Source: Fistularia commersonii (lineage: Eukaryota; Chordata; Actinopteri; Syngnathiformes; Fistulariidae). From it: a stretch of DNA of 64,000 nucleotides. Shown in pieces: positions 26,607-37,759 of the stretch. The notes under the pieces were generated by a model. It did not search any database. It was given only the letters and a program-made list of their open reading frames with translations, and was not told the origin of the DNA. The position numbers and the translations under genes were made by a program. The first letter of the stretch is position 1, and each line of letters starts with the position of its first letter. The stretch is taken from the NCBI GenBank assembly GCA_037954325.1, contig JBBMNZ010000035.1, forward strand, positions 7,470,501-7,534,500, read 5' to 3'.

Positions 26607-26725
26607 CAGTCATGGCCAAAAGTTTTGAGAATGACACTTTCACAAAGTCTGTTCCTTCAGGGTTTTTAGGTGTTTGCCAGATGTTTCTATGGTTGTGTCA
26701 TTCTCAAAACTTTTGGCCATGACTG
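26607..26725. mobile_element. 119-bp Tc1/mariner-like MITE
   Basis: Perfect 31-base terminal inverted repeats lie at 26607-26637 and 26695-26725, starting CAGTCATGGCCAAAAGTTTT. The internal part is only 57 bases and encodes nothing. The left flank ends in TA (26605-26606) and the right flank begins CA, so a TA target duplication with one later change is plausible. This terminus is of the type found on Tc1-like transposons of fish, from general knowledge. The element must have been moved by a transposase supplied elsewhere. Confidence 0.85.
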
Positions 26726-26739
26726 CATTCCTTGAATAT

Positions 26740-27062
26740 ACCTCGTGGTGCAACCTGAACCCATTGTCATTGATGTTTCCGTGGCAATCGGTTGTTTTGG
26801 GTCTTATATCAGCCGCCCCCACCTGGGCGTCCCGGCCAGGGATGATCAGGCTCCAACTTGTGTCCAGGAGGCTCACTCTGCGACGTGATCCGCTACCTTA
26901 ACCAGAGCAACTGTGAAGCCATTTCAGCAGCTCCAAGGATTTTTTTTGATGGCTCTTGGCCTTTGCAGCCTACAAGAGCCCCAGGACCCGGTGTAGAGAC
27001 CGTGTCAGGTCAGGATATCCTGAACTGAGTCCCTTGTTGTGAGCAGCCTCACTAGGACTTGC

Positions 27063-27096
<34 letters not shown>

Positions 27097-27345
27097 CAGG
27101 CTTCTTGCAGAGTCGGACGATAATAATTGGCGACTTCGCCGGGTGCTGCTGCTTGCCGATGTTGATACCAGTGCAGATGGTGTCGGATACTGCCTTCAGG
27201 ATCTCGTCATGGTGCCACAATAGTGCCCAACTCTCAAGGCCTTAAGGCAAAAGCTGAGAATGTGCTCTAATGGGTCCCTTTTCTGGCAGAGTTGGCAAGT
27301 CCACCAGGCCCCAGGTGAACAGGTTGGCCATACTGAGGGGGGCGT
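26740..27345 (-). pseudogene. 3' fragment of an R2/R4-like non-LTR retrotransposon protein
   Basis: On the minus strand a zinc-knuckle of the form C-x2-C-x7-H-x4-C is readable (CQLCQKRDPLEHILSFC, 27297-27247). After a frameshift it continues as WHHDEILKAVSDTICTGINI. This pairing of a knuckle with a following (R/W)HD-x-(V/I)L-K helix is characteristic of the region between reverse transcriptase and the restriction-like endonuclease in R2/R4/Dong-type LINEs. A 31-G run (27065-27095) interrupts the frame, and stops follow. Only this piece remains. The MITE lies 15 bases beyond its end. Confidence 0.55.
27065..27095. repeat. Poly-G run of 31
   Basis: Uninterrupted G residues, within the R2-like fragment. 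They encode poly-Gly or poly-Pro in the open frames here and may form quadruplexes. The length may be an assembly estimate. Confidence 0.9.
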
Positions 27346-27372
27346 CATACACTGGTGACGTCTACTTAATAT

Positions 27373-27390
27373 TCTACATAATTATGTAGA
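27373..27390. repeat. 18-base perfect palindrome
   Basis: TCTACATAATTATGTAGA is its own inverse. It lies just outside the R2-like fragment. Weaker pairing continues on both sides (CTTAATAT against CTATAAG). Confidence 0.7.
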
Positions 27391-28090
27391 CTATAAGAAT
27401 GTCTTCTAAAGGCACATTTCATCTGTTTGTCCAATTAAAAGTAGGCCTTTTTATTGCCACAACATGTACTGCTAAGGGGCTATTCTTTCACAAAATGTAA
27501 CTGTAATTTTTTTCAGGTCAAAATCAGTCAAAGATAATAAAGAAAAAAAAAATTTGTAATGAGCAGAGGCGTTCTTGATAAACAATGTTTATTCTGTGCC
27601 AACTTTCGGACTCTACTTAGACAATTTGTATCCGGCGCCAAGTCACCATGCTTATGAGTCGGGCAGGGGTGAGACCAAACCGCAGGATCTTTCCCTAAAC
27701 ATGTTCACTCCCTAATATAAAGCTCTATCAAATGTTAATTAGATTCTTTTGCACGCATATTTTGTATTTATAATTGAGATACTGAATATTGTTGCCAACA
27801 TCCAAACAACAAAGGTGGTTCATTTTCTCGCTTGTTCATTTAAAATCTATTGTAATTAATCCTTTGTGTAAAGAAATTAACTTCAATTCAACTGACAGTA
27901 AATTCTGGACAATCAAAATTACCAGGAGCTGCACACTGAATATCAGTCGCTTGTCACAAGCATTTACCCACGGGTGTTTTTTTTCCACACAGTGTGTCTG
28001 ACTTGTGATCATTCATTCTCCACAACCAACCCTGTAAACTGTATCTATGCACGTATCAATATCTTCTGATTTTTGCAAGACTTGTTTTTC

Positions 28091-28165
28091 TCCACATGGC
28101 CCAGGTGGAGATTCTAAACCAGGCTACAACCCCACTGTTGTGACACCAAGCGGCTGCACCAAGGG
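28091..28165 (-). mobile_element. SINE family A head fragment
   Basis: GATTCTAAACC corresponds to an inverse B box, and CTGTTGTGACACCAAGCGGC followed by TGCACCAAGG corresponds to the A-box side of the tRNA-like head. The body is absent. Diverged. Confidence 0.4.
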
Positions 28166-28199
28166 AGCTGACAGAGCAAGGGAGCAACATGCCCGTTAC

Positions 28200-29450
28200 A
28201 CATAAACGTCACCGCATTTTTAAATGGTTGGCTTTTAAGTCCAGAAACAACCCATTTTTACTTCAAAAAATCTAATCTTTACTTCAGTGGATGACTTTTG
28301 CCAGGAATCCATATTGCGTAGGCCTACTTTCAAATGAAAATTGGAATAATGCTGGAAATTAACATATATAGAAGATCCTCTGCAGCTATAAGCTATACAA
28401 GATATTCTCTAATAATGAGTTTGACCTTTATAATAACAGGACCAGGTTATTAAACGCTTTTATGTCACAGCAGAAGCCCTTAATAATGGGCAAGTTGATA
28501 TGAAAGATCAGTTTATGTATGATGAGTTATTCTCAATTTAGGTTAGGACATGCAACAGCTATTCTAAATGAAACATTCATAGATGCTGTTTCATAGAATT
28601 TACATCACAGGACGGAGGGACTTATTTATTGTGTATCAAGAAATATAAGATTAACAGTTAAGTACAGTTTATTAATGAATACAACGTATTTATAGATACC
28701 CTGTGATACATTTCTGAGTCCATTCCGATATTGGACGAACTGCGTATTAATTATTTGTTATTTATCAACTACTGCTTGACTAAAGCCAAGTAAGTCAGAA
28801 TTGTTTAATATAAAATGCGGAAACCCAGACGCTGCTTTTACAGTGACATTTAAGTCACAAATACAATGAAAATTTGCTAAGAGGTGATTAAGCTACTACC
28901 GCACGAGACCAGTTGAGTGAATATTTGAGGCTTGACCAAGGAACGAAGCTTTCTGTTGAATTTGAAAGTGAAGTTTGCTATTTGTGCTTGCAAGACAGAG
29001 GAAGTATTGCTCACTGTCATGTGCCACAAGCTTTATTTGCCTTTTTTTTTTGGTTAAAAAATATTTACAGTCACTTCACAAATGTATATCTGCCTTGCTA
29101 TTCTAGCAGCCAAAACGGATGGAAAACTGTGTCTCACTGCACTCATTTAGGGGTCTGCGCTGAATGTGTGTGTTCCTAACGAAAAATTTGAACAGGCGTG
29201 GGAGGAGGGAATGTGGTCACAGCCGCCCCAAATCAAAAACAACCAGCGTGTGTGCACAGCAACTGAGGGACAAGGGTGAGAGGAAACAAGTGAGCACTTA
29301 AGTGCATTATCAGAAGAAGAAAAAAAAAAAAAAGAAAACAATAAAGCAAACAAGAAAAAGAAAGCAAAGAATTCACAAGCTTTTGTGTACATATTAAGGG
29401 AAAAAAAACAAAAACAAAAGGAAGCGGTGAAAGTAGGATGTACTGAGCGT
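28200..29450. other. AT-rich unique sequence, no gene seen
   Basis: Short frames only, none with recognisable similarity. An A/GA-rich patch occurs at about 29315-29420. Confidence 0.55.
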
Positions 29451-29459
29451 AGAACAGCA

Positions 29460-29600
29460 TGCGGATGACGTCACGGGCGTGTGTCGACGTCACGCGCTGC
29501 TGGTGTGCATGTGGGTACTCGACAGTGTCAGCCCCATGCCAGCTAAAGAGTTTAAATATAGCACTTGGGCAGCAGTCCCAGCTGACATTAACTAGGCTGT
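29460..29600 (+). promoter_or_regulatory. Candidate alternative promoter with two CREs and a TATA-like box
   Basis: TGACGTCA (29466-29473) and CGACGTCA (29485-29492) lie upstream of TTTAAATATA (29551-29560), the spacing of a CRE-driven TATA promoter. Local CpG density is raised (GTCGACGTCACGCGC). The orientation would produce a plus-strand transcript starting near 29585, antisense to the inferred maml3 intron. There is no transcript evidence. Confidence 0.3.
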
Positions 29601-29659
29601 TGCCACCAAGACCATCTACGCCACATTAGCGCTTCACTAAAGCTGAAACCAGAGAAGAG

Positions 29660-29807
29660 GAGAACACTGGGGAGGGAGGAGGAGGAGGAGGAAAAGGGGG
29701 AGGAGGAGGAAGAGAGGAAGGGAGGGAAGAGGGAAGGCCTCGGATTCATGAAAACTCAGCCGCCCACACTCCGGCCTCTGCTGCCAAGAGTGAAGCAGGA
29801 CAACAGA

Positions 29808-29839
<32 letters not shown>

Positions 29840-29845
29840 AAGGGA
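29660..29845. repeat. (GGA)n-rich purine tract followed by GT/GA microsatellite
   Basis: GGA-rich sequence at 29668-29733, then (GT)n at about 29809-29828 running into (GA)n. Confidence 0.85.
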
Positions 29846-30029
29846 GAGACATTCCTCAGCAAGGTGGATGCCAAGGAGCAGAGCTGAAGACAGACTGTCC
29901 TGAGCTACTGTGTAATGGTGGAACTAACAAGCCCCTCGCCGTGCACCTCAGCCTCGCAGCTGTGCACTTGTAATCAGATCTGGCTGGAGGTTTTGTCAGA
30001 AACTGCGACCAACAGGTCTGCTTTTAAGT

Positions 30030-30115
30030 GAACGCAATGACTTGTTGGTTGGGAGACGTGTTCCTGAGAACCAGAGGGCGCCGGTTTGATCCACTCAACA
30101 AGCATCTGTGCATTC
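30030..30115 (+). mobile_element. Possible tRNA-like SINE head
   Basis: GTTGGTTGGGAGACG could be an A box, and GGCGCCGGTTTGATCCACTC contains a B-box-like GGTTTGATCC. The spacing is near that of a tRNA head. No clear body was recognised downstream. Confidence 0.3.
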
Positions 30116-30119
30116 TGAA

Positions 30120-33100
30120 TACCTTCCCGACAACTACAATTATTTCCTTTGAAAGATGCACATTTACAGTATGTTATTTTACTATTAACTTTCAGACAGG
30201 GATCTTTTACCTAAGGTTTTTGCTACGTGGATCCTAATTCATTTGTTTTCAATGAATGTGACTGCTTAAATATTAATGAAGTTACAGTGAAAAACAAAAA
30301 TGGCAGGAATTTTACGAAAAAAATCATGACCTGGCAAGCAGATGGATCTGCTGAGCTCATTTCTCTTTGCTGGGCTGTCTGATGTCCCTCCTGTTTGTTT
30401 CGCATTTCCAGCTGTTTTCAGGGGTAACGGACCTATCACGAGAGACTATTTCGTGTAGGGCGGGAGCGCGAGGAACAGCCAATGGCTACTGGGGAAGGGG
30501 AATGTGCAACACGCACCGTGAATTACTTTGGGCATTTTTAGGAAACACAAGATGGCTTGAATCAAGATGTTGACAAAAATTACTGATGAAAAGCTCAGAT
30601 CTATGCTGCTGTGTCAGACTCCATTTATTGAGGGAGTGATTATTGATAAATTTGTGTTATCTGACCTGAGCTGGTCAGCGCCCGAGAAACATTCACGATA
30701 TTTATTGATATCTAAATAGTTTTCTAATGTTCATGATGTCCATATTTTCCCCACAGGTGACGAGTGCAAAGGCTAACAGGCGAATGTCTGCCTTGGTAAG
30801 ATGTTCAAAAAGAGACAACCAATCACATAAGGATATTAAATAAAGCAACAATATAATTTGACCGGGAGGAGCAAATTACCGATTCTGAGGTTTCATTTAG
30901 CATCAGAAGTCTCTCTGGGATGAAAGAAGGGAGAATATAAACTCGTACTTTTATACATCCTTCCTCTTTCGGTAGAAGTGGCAGCCTCAACAGGCCAGAT
31001 TGAAGCCAAGGGACGTGTTGCGGTACGACGCTGTTATTGCCATCACTAATTCTCTCCCCACCAACACATGTAATGAACAAGCTTGCACTCACACCCCGAG
31101 GCTGTTTAATGTCATCTGGGAAGATGAGCACAGCAAAAGAGAAAATTAGCACACATCAGCATCAAATAACCTCTATAATTCAACGCACATAGCAGGATTT
31201 AAATGTTCGGCGTAGAACAACACTGAGTAATGATCTCTGTTCCAAAGGCTGGATGGTCTTATTTGGTATTATTAGAGAAAATCACAGGGGCGTGAGTTCA
31301 AATGTGCGCCAAGCTGTCGCCCTGTGCTGCAAAAAGAAGGAAAACAACCGCGACCCAACACATGTTTATGTCCTGCTCAGATATGGACAATCAAACGTGG
31401 CAGTGCACGGATATCTGTCACCATATCAGGGCGGTGTTGATTCCTGGATGAGTGTGCTCATGTCATGTGAACAAGTCCTTCCTGTGTTATTATGAGAAGA
31501 CACACCCCGAGGTGATGGGATTGGCCAGGCTTCTGTGCCTCTTTGTGACCTTTAGGAAAGAAGTCAGCTGACAGATTATAAATAAGAAAAAATAAGTACT
31601 ATGGAAAATTGCAATTTCACGGCAGAAGAGTGAATAGTGTGTGAAACTCTCATTTGGCCAAGTGGAGCTCGAATCCATTCAACTTTTGTCCCGTCCCGTC
31701 CCCCCCTCTTTATTTTGCAGTTGATTGTTAATTTTTCAGATTTTTACTTCCCCATTTTCGCTGTTGTTTGGTTAAGTTTATACATAAACAAAAACAATTT
31801 TATCATATTAAGTGGTGGGTCATTGTTTTTGTGAAATAAGGTCTCGTTTTATTTGCACATTAAAAAGGAGCAATTGAACTGGGTGGGTCTTTCAAGGATA
31901 ATCAGTGAGACCCATGATGATTTTCACACCGACGGCGCCAACAGATCCATGTATTTGTTCACGCTCTTAAAAATCATGTTTCTTTGTTGGCTAGTCCTGA
32001 AAAACACAAGCTGGTCCGTCATATTTCTGGCAGCCTCTGTGTGGCTTCGCGAGGGCTGAGCAGAAAGGGAAAAAAATATCAAATTGTTAAGAGCCTAAAA
32101 ACTGTTGATATCTGACCCAATATATAATCAGGGTTGTCAACTGCATGATTTATTTCCTTGCTAATTTTTAGCTCATTCGCTTTCCATTTTGGGCAACTTA
32201 TTGTGGATAGAGTTAATCCCATTTGTCCTGACATTTTAGGTAACTTTTGGAAGCTCTTGCTAAGTAATAGGTTCCCTTTTTTATTGCGAAACATGACAAT
32301 CAATTTACTCAAGTCATTGCACCAGGATTTCATGAGATTATCATGAGCAAACTAGTTATCGCAAATGTCAATATTTGGAAAAAAAAATCCATGATACAAT
32401 ATCAAGAGTGAAATGACATCCGTGAAATATGTATACACTCCCCTGCTCAGGGTGTCAACAGCCACTACTTCTGGAGCAGCAAATGGCAACTATGGTTATA
32501 GCACATGGTTGCTACATGCGAGAGCTACGTGCAAGCTGCAATACATGCACAACTTTTAAAGCCTGTTCTCGGTTTCGGCATTAATGCGATAAGTCAGGAA
32601 GGGTCTGCAAAGACATCCACATGTACGGCAATGGACACCTCCAGATTTGTGACCTTGCCATTGACGTCCACGTAATGTCAACGCTGACTGCATGCGCGAA
32701 TCTACGTGCCCGCATTTGGCTCTTCCACCTGTGACCGTGTGACAGTCGGTGTGGCACTTGATGAACTTTAAGGGGCTGGATATCTTCTCCTGGTTTGATG
32801 CTATTATCCAAAAATCACTCCTGACCTGTTGCCGGTGCATTGAGGAGGTAACACAGAGGAAACATTTTTCAAACAATGCGGCATAAAGTGGTAAAATCTA
32901 TCAGTAAGAAATGTATAAATGATATTTTGAAAAGACTGAAGGACCGCTTTAGAGTGTCTAAGTGTGTGTGGATAGGAAACTATCCTGAATACAACAGCAA
33001 ACTCCTGCTAATGAATTTCACCGTGCGCCTCCAAGCTGAACAACATCTGTTTGCTCTGCTACTACTACTGTGTCACCTGTCTTGCCCATTGGAATAACTA

Positions 33101-34700
33101 ACAACATGTGGTGGAAACAAATGTTTGTGAGGGTACAGCCAATATGGGAAAGGAATTGAAATAAATATATGAATGATTGTGTGTTTAACAACATGTGCCT
33201 TTTTTTGAGGCAAAGATGCCACAGAAATTGGGAAGTGTGTGTGCTGGGACTTTAATTTATTAAATAAACAAACACACACATGCGCGCACGCACACACAAT
33301 GCTTTGTTCCTAATTTAATGCCACCTTCTTTGGCATTTGTTGTGGCTTTAACATATTTTAAGGTCATTTCACGATGTTTCAGCAGAGCGTTTGGCTTTAA
33401 AAGTAGGCTTCTTCCAGTTCGGCATTTCAAAAGAGCAAGTGTGTTTAAAGAAGAGGAAACTGTCAAAGATTTATTTTCATATCACAGGTCTGGGGTGTTA
33501 GATTGGATAAACAATATCCTATCATATAAGTGATATCAAGGATATTTAATTGAGAAATGAAACCATGACTATGGAAGTGATGGTCTGACAAGATTTATAG
33601 ATGTTGGCTGGAAGCAGAAAGGCAGCCAGGTATTTCTCCAGAAACCCTGTCATTATCTGACAGTTACAAGTTTCATTCAGCAAGACATGGCACTGACGCC
33701 TCCTTCCCGCTTACCTGTCTGTTCTACAAGCTCACAAGACTCCCAAGTTTTCAAACATTGAATTAAGAGAAACTAGATGGGAATGCCAAGCCAGATCCCC
33801 GCCCCCAACTGTGCAAGCCAATCCATATTACACATGTATTCTGCTGAGCACAGGCCTCACACCAAAAAAAGAACATGGTGGGAGAGGAGAACAGACTCCC
33901 AGCATCTTTTCTCCTTTCTCACTAATAGTTACCCTATATACACAAACGCACACTTTCCATAATTACAGACTTGCCCCTGACCCGACGTGGGTGTGTCTGA
34001 GAACCATTAGTCCGTGGTGCAGCGTACTGGGATGCACATGACAATACGTACGGCATGAGCATTACAGCTGGCTCAGTAATTCTAAAAATACATAATTTAC
34101 AAATTCAACCCATAATGTCTTTATCAAAGAGGTCATTTCTTGGCAAGTTGTCAACCAATGTGTCGCTGGTTTTATCTCTTAAAAAGCAGGAATTGTGCAC
34201 ACCGCTGCACTTTGCTTAACCTGACATTCTCCACACAAACAGTTGACACTACAAGGCCGCCCGTGTACTGTTTCAAAAAGTCACATCTCACAACGTGTGC
34301 CGATTAGTCTGATTCTCAGGGGTCCTCGCACGTGGCTAAATCACAATGTGTACGCATTCGCCAAGGTGCTGTGGGTGAAACTACCTTCAAACGCTGTCAC
34401 GCTGTGTTTTTTGAAATACAGTCTGCAGCACAAGCCCCACAGATGAAGGCCCTATGGGTAATTGTGTATGCATGCATGTGTGTAGTTACATCAACAGTGT
34501 GCTCGCCTTTCCTAGAATCACCGTTTCTGCAGTGACTACATACAGCCATCTAGCTGCAGATCTGTTCTTCAGAGAAAAGAAAAAAAAATTGGGTGAGGGA
34601 CAGCAGACAAATCTCCCGTGATCTGGTGTCTTCCGAGCATGTCCCATCTCAACAGTCAGCGGCTCTCAAAAAATAATGATACCAAAATGAGACATGGACG
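30120..34700. other. Mostly unique AT-rich sequence, no gene seen
   Basis: No frame here has a recognisable domain or good splice context. A short CA tract lies at 33270-33298. Confidence 0.55.
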
Positions 34701-34729
34701 CGCGTCTCTGTATATCTGAGACGTTAAAT

Positions 34730-34990
34730 ACTGCCAGTTTGCATCCGAATATGTTCGAGTCGGTGTCTGGGAGAGGAGAGGAGGGATGCCACTGTGTCTT
34801 TAAGCAGTAATCCCTCCGTTCTCCGAGCCTTCATTGCCGGCCATCTAATGGGCAGTTCGGTTTAATGTCCACTAGGGCTGCTGGGAGGTCCTGCGCCGTT
34901 AAAAATCACTGCTGCCCCTGCAGGCTGCGGCTGCCGGGCCTCATTCACCTCTTTTTAAACAGTTGGCCCAGGCTGCCTCTCAAATAAAGA
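34730..34990. promoter_or_regulatory. Unique GC-balanced block resembling a conserved non-coding element
   Basis: Contains GTAATCCC (34807-34814, OTX/CRX-type), CATTGCCGGCCATCTAATGG and TCACTGCTGCCCCTGCAGGC in non-repetitive sequence 1.6 kb inside the inferred intron from exon 1. No coding frame stands out. Confidence 0.25.
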
Positions 34991-35470
34991 GATGTTCTCA
35001 TTTCGCAAAAGGGGACAAGACTGGGATAGTGGAAATGCAACAAAAGGGGAAACCATATTGAGGTTCCTAACGTGTATCCTTTGGTCTTCTCTAAAAAATG
35101 GAAGCCAGGGCTTGTCCACAGGAGATGTGGTGAGGAGGGGGAAAGCAGTGTCCGGCAAGCGGTGAAGGGTTCGAGCATTTCCCCCTGTAAATCCAAAATT
35201 CTCCCCATATCCTTATTATCTAATGAGTTAAATGTGTGCACCTGTCCTGGCTCGGAGCGGCTGGAAACCAAGAAAACTAACCCAACAATCATCCATGGTA
35301 CCACTGCCCCCTACCAACAGGAAACCAACGTAGCATTCCTTTGAATTCTGCCTCGGAATATCAGCATGTGTGTTTTCAGAGCACATGATCGCGCTCATTT
35401 TGTGCCCGCGCATGGTCAGGGTTCTGTGTTGTTGCTGTAGGGTCAATCACGTGATCGCCGAGCTCGTAAA

Positions 35471-35477
<7 letters not shown>

Positions 35478-35535
<58 letters not shown>

Positions 35536-35558
35536 TGTGTGTGTGTGTGTGTGTGTGA
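35478..35558. repeat. (GT)n microsatellite, about 40 units
   Basis: A long GT run with single-base interruptions, 650 bases inside intron 1 from the donor. Confidence 0.97.
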
Positions 35559-35768
35559 GGACTCCTGGCATCATCTGAAACAGTTACTCAATGACGCTGT
35601 TGATTTACATGTTACAAAGGTTACACGGCAGGCTGGAGAGAGAGAGGGAGCAGCAATTGCAACATTAATGCCCGCTTGCGGAACAAGACGCACCAAAAAA
35701 AAAAGAAAACACAGAAAATAAAGAAAAAAAAGCAAGAAAGCAGAAGTCTATAGCTTCATCCTCCAAAA

Positions 35769-35787
35769 GTTAGTTAGTTAGTTAGTT
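35769..35787. repeat. (TTAG)n tetranucleotide repeat
   Basis: Four to five TTAG units. Confidence 0.85.
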
Positions 35788-36045
35788 AAAGTTTCCGAGG
35801 GCAAAACCCCAACTTGACATTTCACAACGGCTCTAAAAACTCCGATCGGACAAAAAGTATCAGCTGTCATATGGCGAGCTCGGTTTCTCTTTGTAAACAA
35901 ACACCAACTAACAAACAAACAAACGCGCACACACACACACACACAAACGTCCCGTTCGCTTCAGTGTTTTGTTGACGGGGAAAACGCGCGCACGCCCGCC
36001 CGCCCGCACGCAGCGAACGTGTTTTCCACGACCGCCCCCCCACGA

Positions 36046-36075
<30 letters not shown>
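36046..36075. repeat. (GT)n microsatellite close to the maml3 donor
   Basis: About 15 GT units beginning some 135 bases into intron 1. On the transcript this is a CA repeat, which in other genes can bind hnRNP L-type factors (general knowledge; no evidence here). Confidence 0.93.
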
Positions 36076-36076
<1 letters not shown>

Positions 36077-36206
36077 GACAAGTCGTAGTAACGCATCTCG
36101 TAGACGTCGGGTGTAATGTGTTGGGGGTGGGGGAGTAAAACGAGCACGCGTGTGACATGTTGTGCATGTGTAAGAAGTGCCCGGCGACTGTTTTGGTCGC
36201 GTCCTT

Positions 36207-36215
36207 CCTTACCGC
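36207..36215 (-). other. maml3: maml3 exon 1 splice donor
   Basis: Read on the minus strand the junction is GCG|GTAAGG, with the GT at 36212-36211. It falls exactly where the MAML reading frame stops resembling the family. Read-through translates as VRKDATKTV and then loses similarity. The junction is phase 0, after codon 123. Confidence 0.85.
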
Positions 36216-36581
36216 GATGAGCGTGTTATTCCTCTGCTCCGTGGACGAGGCAGAGTCCGAGTCCAGCTGCTTGCTCTGCGGCTGCTTGCTGCTGCTTCCC
36301 CCGGCCGACTTCTTGGCCCTCTGCTCCAGACTCCGCTGGTACAGACTGACCGTCTCCCTCCGCTCGATCTCCAGCTGCTCGGCGTGGGCTTGCTGGTACC
36401 TGTTCTCGCAGTTGACGTGGTGTCTCCGGCAGCCCTCGATCCGCTGCCTCAGCCTCTCAACCACGGTGCTGTGCTTCGGTATCCCCCCGGCGGGCACCAC
36501 GCTCCCGGCGCCCGGGTTCATGCCGTTGTTGATACAGATACCGCCGTTGGGTCCGGCAGCGGGGGAGGCGAAGTCCCCCAT
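36213..36581 (-). CDS. maml3: Mastermind-like coactivator (MAML3-type), exon 1 coding part
   Basis: Codes for the first 123 residues of a nuclear Notch coactivator. In this family the N-terminal helix clamps onto the Notch intracellular domain/CSL (RBPJ) complex, and the rest of the protein recruits histone acetyltransferases. The MAML domain is visible at about residues 35-91: it starts PKHSTVVERLRQRIEGCRRH and runs through a basic/glutamine-rich helix to EQRAKK. A serine/glutamine-rich linker and EQRNNTLIA (to residue 123) follow. The opening MGDFA, the CINN segment and the EQRN...LI end fit MAML3 better than MAML1 or MAML2, as judged from memory of the family. The start is the ATG at 36581, with G at -3 and +4; an in-frame TAG lies seven codons upstream (36602-36600). 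The exon ends in phase 0 at a GTAAGG donor. The large second exon is not in the window, so the gene continues to the left. Very short exon-1 linkers compared with the mammalian protein are normal for fish. Confidence 0.92.
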
Positions 36582-37038
36582 CACTGGGCCGAGTGGCTGC
36601 TATTTTGAAGGAACTTTTCTCCCCGTTGAAGCTCGTATCCACCGCCGCCTCCTCCTCCGGCCACCCCCTCCTCCACCGCCGCTACCTACTATCCCGTCCC
36701 TCTGTGTCCTCCACGGCGGAAGGGGTCCCGAGCGACCGGCTGGAAGGCGCGACCGGCGGCCGCCGCTGGAGCGAGCGAGGTTTAAAGGGCAGCGAGCCTA
36801 GCAGTCATATGGTGAGGGGGGAGGCGGAGGGGGTGAGGTGGTAGCGGGGGTAAAGGGGGGGTCGCCGGTGGCCCTCTCCCCTCCCCGAAAAAGGAAGAAG
36901 AAAAAACAGTTTCAAAACAACTCGCTCCAGAAAGCGTTGAAAAGCAGCCGGTCAGTCCCGGGCGAGGGGGAGGCGGGGGGAGAACCGGCCCCGAGCGAGT
37001 TCAGCGGTAAAAAAAAGCCGCTGCTAGCAACAACTCCG

Positions 37039-37180
37039 ACACGGCGGCGGCGGTGGCGGTGGCGGCGACGGCGGCCGGAGCCTTCGCAGCCTCTCTCCGG
37101 TCATACACACACGAACCGTCCCGCTGAGGAGCAGCAGCAGCGGCGGCAGCAGCGGCAACAGCGGCGGCGGCGACGACGGT
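37039..37180. repeat. CGG/CAG-type interrupted triplet tracts in the maml3 5' UTR/promoter
   Basis: On the plus strand there are interrupted (CGG)n/(GGT) runs at about 37039-37080 and mixed (AGC)n/(GGC)n runs at about 37130-37180. On the transcribed minus strand these read GCC/GCT. Both are imperfect. They lie 460-600 bases upstream of the maml3 ATG, so they could be in the 5' UTR. Confidence 0.8.
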
Positions 37181-37705
37181 CCCCTCGCCGTCTTACGGCG
37201 TCGTCCTCTGAGAAAAAGTTTTGCTGCATGAACCGAAAGGGCTCCGGACTTTCCCGGTGAACTTGCATCTCATATGTTTTTTTTTTGGTGGTGGGGGGGG
37301 GGGGTTGAAAGAAATCCTGGGGAAGATGTTGTTCAGTAGCGAAGGTGAGAGGTGGTGGTGGTGGCGGCTCGGGGAGGGAGGGAGGGAGGGTGGGGGGGAG
37401 ATGAGAAGAACACCGGCGCCCTCGGTAGTCCCGCTTGTGAGGCGAGCGGAGGAGCCTGGACGGCGCAGAACGCGGATAAGGGGGAGGGGGGGCGGCGGCG
37501 GAAGTCGGTAGTCAGAGGCAGCCGCCCGCCACCATCACAACAATCGGCTCCGCGTCTCCACCATGCCAGCGGAGTGATATCAGGACAGGAGTTGAGTAAA
37601 AACCTGCTAGAGGCTGTGAGGAGCCCGCTGATGGGCACCCGGAAAATCCGGTGCGGACTCGTCACGGTGTCCCGGAGAGGAGCATTTCTTTTCTTTCTTT
37701 TTCTT

Positions 37706-37727
37706 TTTTTTTTTTTTTTTTTTTTTT
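37706..37727. repeat. Poly-T run
   Basis: About 22 T residues following a TTC-rich stretch that starts at 37687. Confidence 0.9.
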
Positions 37728-37759
37728 GCTCCCGCCTACCCGACGCGTGAGCCTCCCTC

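Larger units (their letters stand above)
1..36212 (-). other. maml3: Inferred intron 1 of maml3 (partial, continues left)
   Basis: maml3 is transcribed from right to left and exon 1 ends at 36213. No frame to the left resembles MAML exon 2, a long glutamine-rich exon in this family. Intron 1 is very large in vertebrate MAML3 genes. I found no other gene in this stretch, only simple repeats, transposon remnants and unique AT-rich sequence. A nested gene or non-coding RNA cannot be excluded. Confidence 0.65.

Noticed and set aside
27005..27245. Poly-Pro/poly-Gly proteins
   Set aside because: The homopolymer comes from the 31-G run inside a LINE fragment.
36157..36801. Plus-strand open frame of 214 codons across maml3 exon 1
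   Set aside because: It is the antisense shadow of the real exon plus GC-rich promoter. The minus strand encodes the recognisable MAML domain with a matching splice donor.
36842..37260. Plus-strand Arg/Lys-rich frame of 140 codons
   Set aside because: Driven by CGG/CAG triplet runs and AAG-rich sequence in the maml3 promoter. No domain and wrong strand.
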